A stretch of 64,000 nt of DNA from a bacterium (GCA_018824305.1 JAHJGM010000009.1:1-64000); one strand, 5' to 3'; shown: positions 37,786-47,572, counted from the first letter of the stretch. Notes: a model not told the origin generated them from the sequence alone. A program made the numbers and translations.

Positions 37786-38076
37786 TTACTCGATGATCTT
37801 TGGAACAATGAAGAAGTGGTCTTGGCTGTCGGGTGCGTGTTTTAAGATATCGTCATTGATAGTGCGGTTACAGTTTTCGCTGTCTTCACGTGTATATGTT
37901 GCTTGATCGGTCATAGAAAACTTGTCATCGACATTGTCGGTATTGAGTTCATTCAGATTGTCTACGAATGAGACTATCTCTGAAAGTTGAGCGATTATCT
38001 CCTCTCTTTTATCATCAGATACTTTTAAATATGATAGTTTTTCTAAACGTGTTAAAAGTGCATTATCGACTTGCAT
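37786..38076 (-). CDS. gatC: Aspartyl/glutamyl-tRNA amidotransferase subunit C
   Basis: The 96-residue GatC is of usual length, with VDNALLTRLEKLSYLKVSDD, IVSFVDNLNELNTDNVD and a C-terminal HAPDSQDHFFIVPKIIE, all family hallmarks. AAGGGAG just upstream fits ATG 38076. The frame stays open back to 38433, but that part is antisense to the divergent gene and spacer. It stabilises GatAB, which makes Gln-tRNA and Asn-tRNA by transamidation. Confidence 0.93.
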   Translation of the reverse strand: MQVDNALLTRLEKLSYLKVSDDKREEIIAQLSEIVSFVDNLNELNTDNVDDKFSMTDQATYTREDSENCNRTINDDILKHAPDSQDHFFIVPKIIE

Positions 38077-38194
38077 TAAACTCCCTTGGAATTGTGTTTT
38101 GGTATAAGGATTGTAACAAAAAAAATCTATTTCACAAAACTTTAACAATCTATTTGCTATCATTATTGACAATTTAAATAGATGGAGATAATTT

Positions 38195-38791
38195 TTGAGT
38201 TTAAAAGATAATATATCAATGGTAAAAGATGAATTAAATGCTGAAGAAAAATTTTTTGAAAATGCTGTAAGGACTGAACGTTTTGTAAAAAAATATAAAA
38301 CAAAACTTATCGGTATAGCTGCAATTGCTATCTTTGTGGTCGGAGCAAACGGTGTATATGAGTATGTGAAAAACTCTAAAGCAGAGGCTTCAAACATTGC
38401 CCTTTTAAGTTTGCAGCAAAACGGTGAAGACAAGGCTGCACTAGCTGTATTAAAAGAGCAAAATCCTAAGCTTTATGACCTTTATATGCTCTCTAGAGCG
38501 ATAGATAAGGGCGATATAGCGATGCTCAAAGAGTTGAGCTCGTCAAAAGCTTTGGCAGTAGCCGATCTTGCATCGTATCAAGTGGCGTCATTAGAGAAAA
38601 AATTGAATGATCTAAACAATTATGCAAACACGGAAGATGCTATATACAAAGATATGGCTGTAGTTCAAAGTGCCGTATTGTTGATGCAAGAAAATAAAAT
38701 GGATCAAGCTCATAGAAAATTGGCTTTAGTTCAGTCCTCTTCGCCTGTTTATACGATAGCGATGTCATTGATGCATTACGGTGTGAAATAA
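38195..38791 (+). CDS. YfgM-like single-helix protein with TPR-type repeats
   Basis: The 198-residue protein has a short cytoplasmic N terminus, one membrane helix (about 38-55), and a periplasmic helical domain with tetratricopeptide-like spacing (DKAALAVLKEQNPKLYDLYMLSRAI...). The start codon is TTG, 5 nt after GGAGAT (38184-38189). The topology and pairing with a BamB-like lipoprotein gene recall yfgM-bamB of Proteobacteria, where YfgM attends the Sec translocon. Function by analogy only. Confidence 0.65.
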   Translation: MSLKDNISMVKDELNAEEKFFENAVRTERFVKKYKTKLIGIAAIAIFVVGANGVYEYVKNSKAEASNIALLSLQQNGEDKAALAVLKEQNPKLYDLYMLSRAIDKGDIAMLKELSSSKALAVADLASYQVASLEKKLNDLNNYANTEDAIYKDMAVVQSAVLLMQENKMDQAHRKLALVQSSSPVYTIAMSLMHYGVK

Positions 38792-38794
38792 GAC

Positions 38795-39799
38795 GTGAAA
38801 ATATTTTTTTATTTTATAGCTGTTTTTGGCTTATTGATATTTAGCGGATGTAGTACAAAGCAGGTGTTCAAACCTGCAAAAGATACTCTTGGTTCATGGA
38901 AATATGAGGATGACCTCAATGAATCGATAGTCGATGTCACTACAAACGGTGCACTTCTAGAAGATGGCAGTGTCTTGATCAAAGACAATGTGGTGGATCT
39001 CAATATCTCGGTTGAGAATGAAAGACTCGTAGGAATAAGTGATAAATGGATCATCACGTCCGAGATCGATGGAAACACCACTCTTATCTCAAGAGATGAC
39101 AGATCGTTAAGAGAAAAGTTTGATCTTAAAAAAACTGTTGCGGCAGCGAGTGTAAAAGATGACATGTTAGCTGTGGTTTTTGCCAGTAATGAGCTAGCGA
39201 TCTATTCTTTAGAGACAAAGAAAATCCTTTTTCACTCTCAGGGAAATGCCCCTTTAATCGTCGATTCAAAAATCGTCAATCCATATTTTTTAGATGATCT
39301 TGTCTTGTTTTTAACACTTGACGGTAAGATCGTTATCGTGAACTCTAAAGAGAAAAAAATACTTAGGTCTATTATCGTAAGCAGTGCGGAGAATTTCAAT
39401 AATATCACGGCATTTAGCGTAGTGGATGATGACCTTGTCGCAGCGACAGGCTATAAACTTCTTTCTTTGGCGAACAAAGAGATACGCGAACCTTATGAGA
39501 TACGCGATATGAAGTATGACAAAGACGGTATATATATCGGAACAAAGCAGGGTGAAGTGATCAATCTGACACCCTCTCTTCAGGTCAAAGCGAAGATAAA
39601 ATTTCCTTTTGCACACTTTTTGGGGATGATCGTAACGGATAAAAGACTCTATCTCCTTGAAAAAGAGGGGTATATTATCTCTTTGTCAAAAGATCTTGTA
39701 TCGTATGATCTCTATAAAGTCAGTGTAGATAAAGACAGCTATATCTATGTCGGAGATAAGGCTTTTTATATTGATGATGAGTATTTTTATATAAAATAA
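38795..39799 (+). CDS. BamB-like beta-propeller lipoprotein
   Basis: The 334-residue lipoprotein has leader ending LLIFSGC (lipobox, Cys about residue 19). A run of short beta-rich repeats follows, suggesting a propeller (KWIITSEIDGNTTLISRDD, LAIYSLETKKILFHSQG, KIVIVNSKEKKILRSI). It starts at GTG 38795, 3 bp after the YfgM-like gene. BamB supports outer-membrane protein insertion. Similarity here is by pattern and gene pairing, so the assignment is tentative. Confidence 0.62.
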   Translation: MKIFFYFIAVFGLLIFSGCSTKQVFKPAKDTLGSWKYEDDLNESIVDVTTNGALLEDGSVLIKDNVVDLNISVENERLVGISDKWIITSEIDGNTTLISRDDRSLREKFDLKKTVAAASVKDDMLAVVFASNELAIYSLETKKILFHSQGNAPLIVDSKIVNPYFLDDLVLFLTLDGKIVIVNSKEKKILRSIIVSSAENFNNITAFSVVDDDLVAATGYKLLSLANKEIREPYEIRDMKYDKDGIYIGTKQGEVINLTPSLQVKAKIKFPFAHFLGMIVTDKRLYLLEKEGYIISLSKDLVSYDLYKVSVDKDSYIYVGDKAFYIDDEYFYIK

Positions 39800-40614
39800 T
39801 GTCAAACGAACTAGAAGCTTTTGTAGAGTATATCACTGTTACAAAGGCACTCAGTAAAAGAAGCATCGAAGCCTATAAAAACGATTTGATGCATATAGAA
39901 GAGGCTCTTAAAAAACCTCTCATAACTCTTGATTCCAATGCGGTTTTAGGCTTTTTGATCCGGTACGCAAATAAGCGTACTTTAAACCGCAAGCTTTCAT
40001 CGGTAAACGCTTTTTTTGATTTTTGCTACAAAAGTCAGTTTGCGGATGAAAAGAACCATTTTAAACTCTCAAAAATACCAAAGACACTTCCAAAATTTTT
40101 ATCTTTCAATGATGTTCAAAATGCTTTGTCTCTTATAGACAGGTCATCGTGGATTGGGATGCGCGATTATGCGCTAATCCTGTTCCTGTATGCAAGCGGG
40201 ACAAGGATAAGCGAAGCTTTGGCACTGAGACGCGAAGATATAGAGGGTGAATGGTTACATGTAAGACACGGGAAAGGCGATAAAGAGCGAATGATCCCTA
40301 TTGCCGGTGTCGCTTTAAAAGCGATAAACATATATATTGATGCGATGCCGTTTGAAAAGGATGATATCTGGCTGAACTATCAAGGTCAGCTTCTTAGCCG
40401 TATATCTGCATACAAGATAACGCAGAAGTATTTAGGTGTCTCTCCGCATGTCCTAAGACACTCTTATGCGACTTCGCTTATCATTGGCGGAGCAGATCTG
40501 AGAGTCGTTCAAGAGCTTCTGGGACATGCTTCTTTACTGACGACTCAGATATACACCCATGTACAAAAGCAAAACCTTCAGGATACGCTCAGACAGCATC
40601 ATCCGCTGGCATAA
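39799..40614 (+). CDS. xerH: XerH-like tyrosine recombinase
   Basis: The 271-residue recombinase has a SAM-like N-terminal core-binding domain (1-85) and a catalytic domain with all expected residues: R136, K159, H217, R220, H243 and nucleophile Y252. Campylobacterota use one Xer protein (XerH) at a dif site to resolve chromosome dimers, and this is the likely role. It overlaps the BamB-like gene by one base, an odd partner for a mobile integrase. I found no dif-like site here. A phage-type integrase is less likely given the housekeeping context. Confidence 0.8.
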   Translation: MSNELEAFVEYITVTKALSKRSIEAYKNDLMHIEEALKKPLITLDSNAVLGFLIRYANKRTLNRKLSSVNAFFDFCYKSQFADEKNHFKLSKIPKTLPKFLSFNDVQNALSLIDRSSWIGMRDYALILFLYASGTRISEALALRREDIEGEWLHVRHGKGDKERMIPIAGVALKAINIYIDAMPFEKDDIWLNYQGQLLSRISAYKITQKYLGVSPHVLRHSYATSLIIGGADLRVVQELLGHASLLTTQIYTHVQKQNLQDTLRQHHPLA

Positions 40615-41883
40615 CTACTTTTTTGTTATGGTAAAACTATCTTTTATCTTACCCTCGTCCGTCAAGAACTTCTCAGAAAGAGTTGTCGGTGTGATCTCTA
40701 AGATAACCGAGCCGGATATCGAGTAACCTATGGGCATCTCTGGCAATTTAAAAGTTCCGCTGTCCGCTTTTGATCCTGAACCGTCGACTATATATACCGT
40801 TCCGCTGTTTGGTGTTTTAGACAAAGGTTTTGTGTATGTTGTAAGGCTGTTCTCTTTTACATGCAGGGCAGGATCAAAACTCTTGCTGTCTCCTGTATGG
40901 TTCACTAAAAGGCGACCTCTTTCATACACATGAGAGTGACCACTCATGACTAAATCGACATCATACTTGTCAAATATCGGTATAAAGTTCTCTCGCATCT
41001 CTTTCATGCGTCCGCCGCTGTCATGCGGGTGATCCGAATGATGGGAGCCGTCAGAATATGGAGGATGGTGAAAAGCTACGATCGTCCAAGGTTTTTTGTT
41101 TTGTTCCAAGTCCTTTTTCAGCCAGTTGGCCATTTCACCGTTTGCACTTCTGTCCTCTGTCTCACTGTCAAGCATCACTAGATGGAAGTTAGCCTCATCG
41201 ATCGAATAGTATTTTTCGCTTTTGCTTGCTGCACCGCCTGATTCGCCCTTTGTCGGAAAGTCAAATATATGATAAAAGGCCCAGCGTCTTGCATCATGAT
41301 TACCTATCACGGCCCAGACGGTTTTTTGTTTTACCAACTCTTTATATGAATTGAAAAGCTGTTTGTTGTACTGCTTTTGCGTACCGCTTTTGTATGCGTT
41401 GTCTCCCAAAAGAAGCCATAGATCTATTTTTGATAGATTGTTGTCTACATAAGAGAGCATCGACTTATAGACTTTTTTTTGATTTGTCGAGTTCTCGCCT
41501 GTATCTCCCACAACCCAGACTCTTTCAAGATCCTTTTTTGTATTTAATGTACAAAAAATTCTGTTTGTATTATCGATTATAAGTGATGTCGCATTTACTT
41601 TGTAATCGTAGCAGCTGCCCGGTTTTAATCCTGTAAGTGTAAGGGAATGGTACTTTTGAGCCTCTTTTTCGCTTACATGTAAGCCGTCTGCATAATCGAC
41701 ACTCCCGATCTCATACTCCGGTGTCTGCCATTTGAGAGTGATAGAGTTTTGTGTCTGCATCTGAAGGTATGGCTGTCGATCTACGAAAATATAGCTGTCA
41801 TAAGTAACGACAATGAGTCTGCCTATGCCATAAAGCAGTACGACAGTAAATAAAAACAGTCCTATTCTTTTAAAAAATTTCAT
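40615..41883 (-). CDS. Purple-acid-phosphatase-like metallophosphoesterase, membrane anchored
   Basis: The 422-residue protein has an N-terminal membrane anchor (about 6-26) and a fibronectin III-like module (about 38-110). The calcineurin-like phosphoesterase domain has VVGDTGE, LLGDNAY, VIGNHDARR, VAFHHPPYSD and MSGHSHVYERG, a full dinuclear metal set. It should act on phosphoesters in the periplasm. It overlaps the PAP2 gene by 4 bp at the head of a glycan cluster. A His/Asp-rich stretch around SHHSDHPHDSGG is notable near the metal site. Confidence 0.87.
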   Translation of the reverse strand: MKFFKRIGLFLFTVVLLYGIGRLIVVTYDSYIFVDRQPYLQMQTQNSITLKWQTPEYEIGSVDYADGLHVSEKEAQKYHSLTLTGLKPGSCYDYKVNATSLIIDNTNRIFCTLNTKKDLERVWVVGDTGENSTNQKKVYKSMLSYVDNNLSKIDLWLLLGDNAYKSGTQKQYNKQLFNSYKELVKQKTVWAVIGNHDARRWAFYHIFDFPTKGESGGAASKSEKYYSIDEANFHLVMLDSETEDRSANGEMANWLKKDLEQNKKPWTIVAFHHPPYSDGSHHSDHPHDSGGRMKEMRENFIPIFDKYDVDLVMSGHSHVYERGRLLVNHTGDSKSFDPALHVKENSLTTYTKPLSKTPNSGTVYIVDGSGSKADSGTFKLPEMPIGYSISGSVILEITPTTLSEKFLTDEGKIKDSFTITKK

Positions 41884-42545
41884 CTGATCTTTTCCTTGAG
41901 TTTCGAGTATAAAAAGAGGGTTGATACCGTACCAACCAGCGCACCTGCGGTGATATCACTTAAAAAATGGTCACTGTCCATCAATCTTCCGCTGGCTAAA
42001 ACGATGGCGATACTAAGCCAAAGATATATATATTTTGGAAACAGTATGCAAAGATAGGTAAATGCAGCAAATACAGTCGTGGAATGACCTGAGGGAAAAG
42101 AGGTGTATGTGGTCGGTGCATCTGCCAGTGTGATGAAATGGTACTTCATCTTCTCGATAAATCCCATATCGAAATTTTGAAAAAGCAGAAATCCATACTC
42201 GTCACCGCCGTGTCTAAGACCCCAAGGGCGTATCCTGCCGAAGATGTTTTTTAGAATGATACTAAGCAGACCGGAAAAAAGATTTATATAGAGCAAAAAT
42301 AAAAACCGCTGTTTGTAAAGTTCGTTATTTTTATAAAACCTGTAAAACAAAAAGCCGAGAACAGCAGTGCCTATATACCAGTAGGACTCACCGAATATAC
42401 TGATAAGATCACCGATAGATTCATAGGTCTTGGCATGAGTGAGAAAGTATCCGGCGACAGTTTTATCAAGATAAAGATATGAAAATATGATGAATAAAAC
42501 AGTGAGCGAAATGATGAAAAAATATCGTTTATTAATGAGGTTCAT
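41880..42545 (-). CDS. PAP2-family membrane phosphatase
   Basis: The 221-residue protein has about six helices and the lipid phosphatase motifs KNIFGRIRPW, PSGHSTT and SDHFLSDITAG. Relatives dephosphorylate undecaprenyl pyrophosphate, phosphatidylglycerol phosphate or lipid A. Tight coupling to two GT39 transferases suggests recycling of undecaprenyl carrier or lipid A trimming. Overlaps on both sides are 4 bp. Confidence 0.87.
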   Translation of the reverse strand: MNLINKRYFFIISLTVLFIIFSYLYLDKTVAGYFLTHAKTYESIGDLISIFGESYWYIGTAVLGFLFYRFYKNNELYKQRFLFLLYINLFSGLLSIILKNIFGRIRPWGLRHGGDEYGFLLFQNFDMGFIEKMKYHFITLADAPTTYTSFPSGHSTTVFAAFTYLCILFPKYIYLWLSIAIVLASGRLMDSDHFLSDITAGALVGTVSTLFLYSKLKEKIR

Positions 42546-43981
42546 TTTAGTCCTTGATAGTTCTTACATGTAAGCAGATTAATGGTGTTTACTTTATGGT
42601 CGTTTAATAGAATATCAAAACTCTTGTCTTTTGTAACGCTTTCACATTTCATGTACTTTCCTATATCTTTATGAAAAAAATGAGTATCGATCACTATGAG
42701 GTTTTTTCCGATGGGAGAGCCTTTTTGCCAGATATCAAACTGGTCATACCTTTTGTCTATAAGGTAGAGATCACTTTTATAAGCGCTGTTATAAAAGATG
42801 GCGCGTGATGCCAGCGTCCAGTTCGTCACGGCTATTGCATCCTTGCTTGTATCTTCTACAAAACTGTTTGCCTCTTTTAGTATCTTGTCCCAGCCGTAAA
42901 TATCACGGTGAAGGGATCGGTAGTCAGGTTGAGGGATTATTTTAAATCCCAGTTCGATGTATGCCAAAGTCGAGACGACGAGTCCAAACCATACTGCTAT
43001 TTGTATATATTTTTTATATCCCTTTGTGCATTCAAGAATATAATATGCCCCTATAGGGATAAAAAGAAGATAAAAAAGAGCGCTCCAGTGAGGCAGGGCG
43101 GGTTTGTACAGGGATGCATAGGTAAAAAACGAGATAAGAACGATACCAAAGAGAGCTGAGAGAAAGAGTGTGTCATCTTTACTTCTTAAAGCTTTAAAAA
43201 GACCGTAAAAGGCAACGGGGAAAAGCAGTGGATTATAGGCTCCAAACTGTGCACCGATGGATGTAAAAAATCCGTTCCAATCGATGTGGTTTTCTCCTAC
43301 CACATGTTCGCTTTGGTATGTAAAACTTATCCAGTCGTGGATAACATTCCAATAGATTACGGGGGAGATGATAACAAGTGCGATGATTAGAGCAGGGATG
43401 ATCTTTAGATTAAAGATCATGTCCCATCGTCTTTTAATGAGAACATACAAGATGATAGGGATGATAAAAAGAACTGCCGTGTATTTTGCAAGCCCGCTAA
43501 GACCAAGCAAAACTCCTAAGATGATCCATGATGAAAGAGTATCCGTTTTTTCGATTTTAATGAGGGTCAGTATAATGGGTACGATAAATAAAAATAAAAA
43601 AGTATCGGGAAGAAGCATGATAAACAGAGCATTAAATAAAAACGAAGCATGAAGTGCAAGAAGGCTGAAAAAAGCTGTTTTTGCACTTTTGCTTATCTCA
43701 TAAATAAGTTTGTATATCAACAGTGATGTGAAAAATCCGATAAGAACCGCACCGATTCTGGCACCAAACTCGTTAATACCAAAGAGTGAAGTGAAAAACG
43801 CTTCCGTCCAGCCGACTAGAGGAGGATGGTCAAAATAGCTGTAATCAAGATTTAACCCATAGAGTACATAGTGAGCTTCATCGACACCAAGACCTACATG
43901 TGAGGATAAAAGCAGCCTGAAAAAGGCTACAAAAGAGACGAAGATGAAAAGCGGAGAGTGCTCTTTATTTAGTAAGTTCAT
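42542..43981 (-). CDS. GT39-family (ArnT-like) glycosyltransferase 1
   Basis: The 479-residue multi-helix transferase begins in the DE motif region (GLGVDEAHYVLYGLNLDYSYFDHPPLVGW), which marks the GT39/ArnT fold using polyprenyl-phosphate sugars, and ends with a periplasmic domain (DIWQKGSPIGKNLIV). ATG 43981 overlaps the GT9 gene by 17 bp. A start at 44077 would run deep into that gene and adds non-hydrophobic residues. It probably transfers a sugar to lipid A or protein at the periplasmic face. Confidence 0.83.
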   Translation of the reverse strand: MNLLNKEHSPLFIFVSFVAFFRLLLSSHVGLGVDEAHYVLYGLNLDYSYFDHPPLVGWTEAFFTSLFGINEFGARIGAVLIGFFTSLLIYKLIYEISKSAKTAFFSLLALHASFLFNALFIMLLPDTFLFLFIVPIILTLIKIEKTDTLSSWIILGVLLGLSGLAKYTAVLFIIPIILYVLIKRRWDMIFNLKIIPALIIALVIISPVIYWNVIHDWISFTYQSEHVVGENHIDWNGFFTSIGAQFGAYNPLLFPVAFYGLFKALRSKDDTLFLSALFGIVLISFFTYASLYKPALPHWSALFYLLFIPIGAYYILECTKGYKKYIQIAVWFGLVVSTLAYIELGFKIIPQPDYRSLHRDIYGWDKILKEANSFVEDTSKDAIAVTNWTLASRAIFYNSAYKSDLYLIDKRYDQFDIWQKGSPIGKNLIVIDTHFFHKDIGKYMKCESVTKDKSFDILLNDHKVNTINLLTCKNYQGLK

Positions 43982-45188
43982 CAAGCTTGAATTTAAGAGT
44001 ATTAAACACCCACTCAGGTGTGATGACTTGGATACATTGGTTGTCGGTACACGGTGTTTTTCTATGGTTTGCCGCACTTACACACGGACTGCATGCCATA
44101 CCCGCAAAGATCGGAGTCGTAGGTCCTAGTGAGCCGTAAAGAGCCGGAGTCTCAGGTCCGAATATTACGAATGTATGCATATCGGTAACAGATGCAAAAT
44201 GGGCAGGTCCTGAGTCATTTGTGAGCATAAATGCGCTTAGAGAGTATAGAGTCGGAAGCTGTAAAAATTTTACACCGCCTGCAAAGTTGATACATCTTTT
44301 GTCATTCACGCAGTCCGCGAGTGCTTGAGCGCCTTCGGATTCTGCCGGAGCACCCGTTAAAAGTATGACTGCTTTGTCGTTGTATGCAAGGATCTTTTTG
44401 ATCACTTCACAGTAGTTTGCTCTGTCCCATCTGCGTTGAGGAAGAAGATCGGATGCATTTGAATTGACCAGGATGACAGGGTTCACATCTTTGTCAAATC
44501 CCTTATACATCTCAGATATTGTCTCCAGTACCTCTCTTTGGTCAGTCTCATCTATTACGGCTTTTGCTATCTGGATCTCTTCATCGGGGATGATGCGTTT
44601 TGTAAAAGGGATCTCATCTTTTTCGCTAAGAAGTGCATCTACGAGGGCGACAAAGCTTTTTGCGATGTGCTGATGCGGATTATAGGCTACTTTTTTGTTT
44701 AAGAAGTCACCGCGGTAAAGTCCTTCATTATGAAAACTGTGAAAGCCGACACGGTTCTTTGCACCGCTTACGAATGAAAGAAGTGCCGTGACTCTTGAGA
44801 AGAGTTCGAGGTCTATGGTTGAGTCGATCCTGTTCTTTCTGCACCAAAATATAAACTTGAATGCACTGACGATGAGTGAGAACATATTGCTTTCATCGAG
44901 CATGTAGACATTTTCGCTTTTTACAGTTCCAAGAAGGTCTAGACTTACCTTGTTTTTGCTAAAGATGACAAAATAGAGTTCGCCGTCGATGTTTGCTTTG
45001 AGTTTTCTCATAGCCGGATCGACGATGATTGCACTTCCCATCTCTGAAAGTTCGATCAACAGGACATTTTTCGGTGTAACTCTTTTGTTTGAGCTGAAAA
45101 TTTTTATACCCTTGTCGATAATCGTACCGACAAATGTCAGTGGGACGCCTACATAATAATCTATCTTTCTCATTAAATCAACATTCAT
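43965..45188 (-). CDS. GT9-family (heptosyltransferase-like) glycosyltransferase
   Basis: The 407-residue cytoplasmic transferase has the ADP-heptose-type C-terminal motifs VILVNSNASDLLPQRRW, LTNDSGPAHFASV and VIFGPETPALYGSLG, then a Cys-containing tail (MACSPCVSAANHRKTPCTDNQC). Typical donors are ADP-heptoses for LPS core; the acceptor is unknown here. The cysteine-rich end is a feature shared by some GT9 branches. It overlaps both neighbours, so the five genes of 40.6-46.1 kb form one unit. Confidence 0.83.
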   Translation of the reverse strand: MNVDLMRKIDYYVGVPLTFVGTIIDKGIKIFSSNKRVTPKNVLLIELSEMGSAIIVDPAMRKLKANIDGELYFVIFSKNKVSLDLLGTVKSENVYMLDESNMFSLIVSAFKFIFWCRKNRIDSTIDLELFSRVTALLSFVSGAKNRVGFHSFHNEGLYRGDFLNKKVAYNPHQHIAKSFVALVDALLSEKDEIPFTKRIIPDEEIQIAKAVIDETDQREVLETISEMYKGFDKDVNPVILVNSNASDLLPQRRWDRANYCEVIKKILAYNDKAVILLTGAPAESEGAQALADCVNDKRCINFAGGVKFLQLPTLYSLSAFMLTNDSGPAHFASVTDMHTFVIFGPETPALYGSLGPTTPIFAGMACSPCVSAANHRKTPCTDNQCIQVITPEWVFNTLKFKLDELTK

Positions 45189-46120
45189 AATTTATCCTGT
45201 TCAGTAGTTTTTTTATTTTTGTTAGAGATACCTTTTATCCAAAAGTATGAACCCGGCAGTGCACTGATGATCAGTAAAAGTCCGTAGAGGATCGAGATAG
45301 CGAGTATCTTTGTCTTGTCTTCATACACAAGCATCAGTATTCCCACCATCGCACCCTCTCTAATTCCCCATCCAGCAAGAGAGAGCGGTACTATCATAAG
45401 CAAAAATACGGGAGGGATGGCAATAAGAAATATCTGAAAATCAAGTTTCACGTCTATGCTTAATGCTATGGCAAAGATCGAGATCACGGTTAAAAGATGA
45501 ACGATCACGGATATGCTAATATGTTTGATTAAAACAGTTCTGTCTTTATAAAGAGAGTTCAATCTATTGGCTAATCTGTAAAAGAGATTCAGAAATTTAT
45601 ATTTTTGTAAAAAATCTATTTTATTGAGGAAAAACAGTAGTGAAAAACCCGTGATCCCGGCAAGAGAGATAAAGATGATCAAATACGAGAAACTTTCTTG
45701 AAATGTCCCGAAAAAGAAGATCGATGCAAAAAGATTGAGTACTAAAAGACCGACAAGACCGACGACTCTATCTACAAATACACCGTAAAAAGCCTCTTTT
45801 TTATCATATCCTCTGACTGTCAGATCTAAAACACGTACGGCATCGCCGCCGATGCTGCTTGGAAGGACTTGGTTGAAAAAACTGCCTTTAAAATAGCTTT
45901 TCACGTAAAATGAAAGAGGTTCGTTAAACACGAGAGGTTTGCTGATCGCTCTCCATCTGTAAGCTGCGAGGTAGGTACTTCCAAGCTGAAAGATAAGAGC
46001 GATGAGGATATCTCCGCCATGACTTTTTGCAAGGACTGCCATGAGCGCATAAAAATCTATATACTGAAACAGATAGTAAAAAATAGCGATAGTAATAAGG
46101 AGTTTTAAGACATTTTTCAT
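45185..46120 (-). CDS. Lysylphosphatidylglycerol synthase TM-region/flippase-like protein
   Basis: The 311-residue integral membrane protein has about eight helices, resembling the UPF0104/YbhN family (SYFKGSFFNQVLPSSIGGDAVRVLDLTVRG is diagnostic, as is VPLSLAGWGIREGAM). These proteins often accompany glycosyltransferases and are thought to move lipids or lipid-linked sugars. ATG 46120 is preferred to the TTG just before it. It overlaps the GT9 gene by 4 bp. Confidence 0.83.
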   Translation of the reverse strand: MKNVLKLLITIAIFYYLFQYIDFYALMAVLAKSHGGDILIALIFQLGSTYLAAYRWRAISKPLVFNEPLSFYVKSYFKGSFFNQVLPSSIGGDAVRVLDLTVRGYDKKEAFYGVFVDRVVGLVGLLVLNLFASIFFFGTFQESFSYLIIFISLAGITGFSLLFFLNKIDFLQKYKFLNLFYRLANRLNSLYKDRTVLIKHISISVIVHLLTVISIFAIALSIDVKLDFQIFLIAIPPVFLLMIVPLSLAGWGIREGAMVGILMLVYEDKTKILAISILYGLLLIISALPGSYFWIKGISNKNKKTTEQDKL

Positions 46121-46177
46121 CAATAACCAAAATTTAAAATAGGTGGATATTCTACCTAAAAAAATATTAATTATTTA

Positions 46178-47572
46178 TCATATATGCTTTTTGACGCGAT
46201 AAATATGGAATGTTTTTGTACTTTTCAATCCATTTTTTACGGTCAGTGTATCAACGAGTTTTACATCTTTGTATACTTTGTGTAATCTTTTCTCTTCAGG
46301 CTCTCTTGTGAGTACCAGTCCATCTTTTAATGGATCTTTTTTTCTCCACATGTCATATTGGCTGAAACGTGATGGCAATGCAAGGTCTGCATCGGGATGA
46401 TTTGGCAGATAGTAGGTCAAATAAGCGGCAGTCGTAAGATGGTCACCGTAGAAACTGTCACCCTCTTTTGCATATTCGGCAAGAAGTTTTACGGCTTCTT
46501 TATTTCCATACATCCTCTCTTGGACAATAGGAAGAAAAAACAGAAATGCGACCCTTCCTATAAGGGTAAACGTCAAGGCGATGAGAAGACCGATTTTGAA
46601 TATCTTTTTCAGTTCATATTTGGAGATGATGAGAGCTAAAAGAACAGCAGCACCGATATAAGCCGGTGCACCGTAATTGAGAGCCATTCTGAGATAAAAG
46701 CTTTTGTACATAAAAAATAAAAGTGTCACAACGATGCTAAGAGATATGAAAAAAAGTTTTTCATCTTTGAAATAGAGTCTGTTTTTTATCAAGAAGAAAA
46801 ATAAAACACCGGCAAAAACAGGAGAAAATATGCCAAACTGTCCCCCTAAAAACTCAAAAAACAGGTTTGGGTGAATAGTGGGAGTATCGCTTGAACCATG
46901 ATTTAGTTGAAAGGTAAAGCTGATCCAATCGTGCTGATAGTTCCATAGCAGCATAGGTGATACGACAATGCTCGCTATAAGAGCAGCTGTATACATGTAA
47001 GGATTTAAGAAAAGGTCACGTCTTTTTAATGCCATAAATATCACAACTCCTGCGATATAAAGGATGGCAGTATATTTGCTGAGCATCAAAAGACCTAAAA
47101 AAAGACCTGTAAGAATAAAATCTTTTTTATCACCGATAAAGATCGCACGGTATGTGTAATAAAGTGAAAGACTCCAAAAAAGTATAAGAGGAGAATCAGG
47201 AGTCGTTATGATGTAGCCTGCATGGGTAATGATGGCAGATGAAAAAATGATGACTGAATTGAGTGCTGTTCTTTCATCGGACATAAGCTTTGTCAGCTTA
47301 AATATATAGACAGCAGCAACACTCATGCTGATTACATTGACTAATCTGACCCCCCATTCACTCTCTGAGACAAAATTCGTCAGATAGATCAAAAAAGCGA
47401 TCATCGGAGGATGGTCATAATATCCTGCTTGAAGATGTTTGCTCCATAGCCAATAGTACGCTTCATCCCCGTGTAAAGGTAAAAAAGCATTGTAAACGGC
47501 ACTAAAGAGAGCCAAAAGAATTATGAGAGTGTAAGCAGTTTTAGTAGGATTATTATATAGTGATATATTCAT
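46178..47572 (-). CDS. GT39-family (ArnT-like) glycosyltransferase 2
   Basis: The 464-residue multi-helix transferase has the DE motif in LPLHGDEAYYWLWSKHLQAG and YYDHPPM, and a C-terminal periplasmic part (SRFSQYDMWRKKDPLKDG). It resembles the GT39 gene at 42542 in overall order and in sharing a QYDMW/QFDIW-type motif near the end, so the two are paralogues. It lies 57 bp ahead of the flippase-like gene on the same strand and may be the first gene of the whole glycan set. Confidence 0.85.
   Translation of the reverse strand: MNISLYNNPTKTAYTLIILLALFSAVYNAFLPLHGDEAYYWLWSKHLQAGYYDHPPMIAFLIYLTNFVSESEWGVRLVNVISMSVAAVYIFKLTKLMSDERTALNSVIIFSSAIITHAGYIITTPDSPLILFWSLSLYYTYRAIFIGDKKDFILTGLFLGLLMLSKYTAILYIAGVVIFMALKRRDLFLNPYMYTAALIASIVVSPMLLWNYQHDWISFTFQLNHGSSDTPTIHPNLFFEFLGGQFGIFSPVFAGVLFFFLIKNRLYFKDEKLFFISLSIVVTLLFFMYKSFYLRMALNYGAPAYIGAAVLLALIISKYELKKIFKIGLLIALTFTLIGRVAFLFFLPIVQERMYGNKEAVKLLAEYAKEGDSFYGDHLTTAAYLTYYLPNHPDADLALPSRFSQYDMWRKKDPLKDGLVLTREPEEKRLHKVYKDVKLVDTLTVKNGLKSTKTFHIYRVKKHI

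Noticed and set aside
38077-38433. Open frame extending gatC upstream by 119 codons
   Set aside because: It is antisense to the divergent gene at 38195; GatC length and AAGGGAG support ATG 38076.
39799-40614. Integrase marking a genomic island
   Set aside because: It is embedded among housekeeping genes with no attachment repeats or phage genes; XerH-type is more likely.
43982-44077. N-terminal extension of the GT39 gene
   Set aside because: It lies within the GT9 gene in another frame and adds residues not typical of GT39; ATG 43981 is better.
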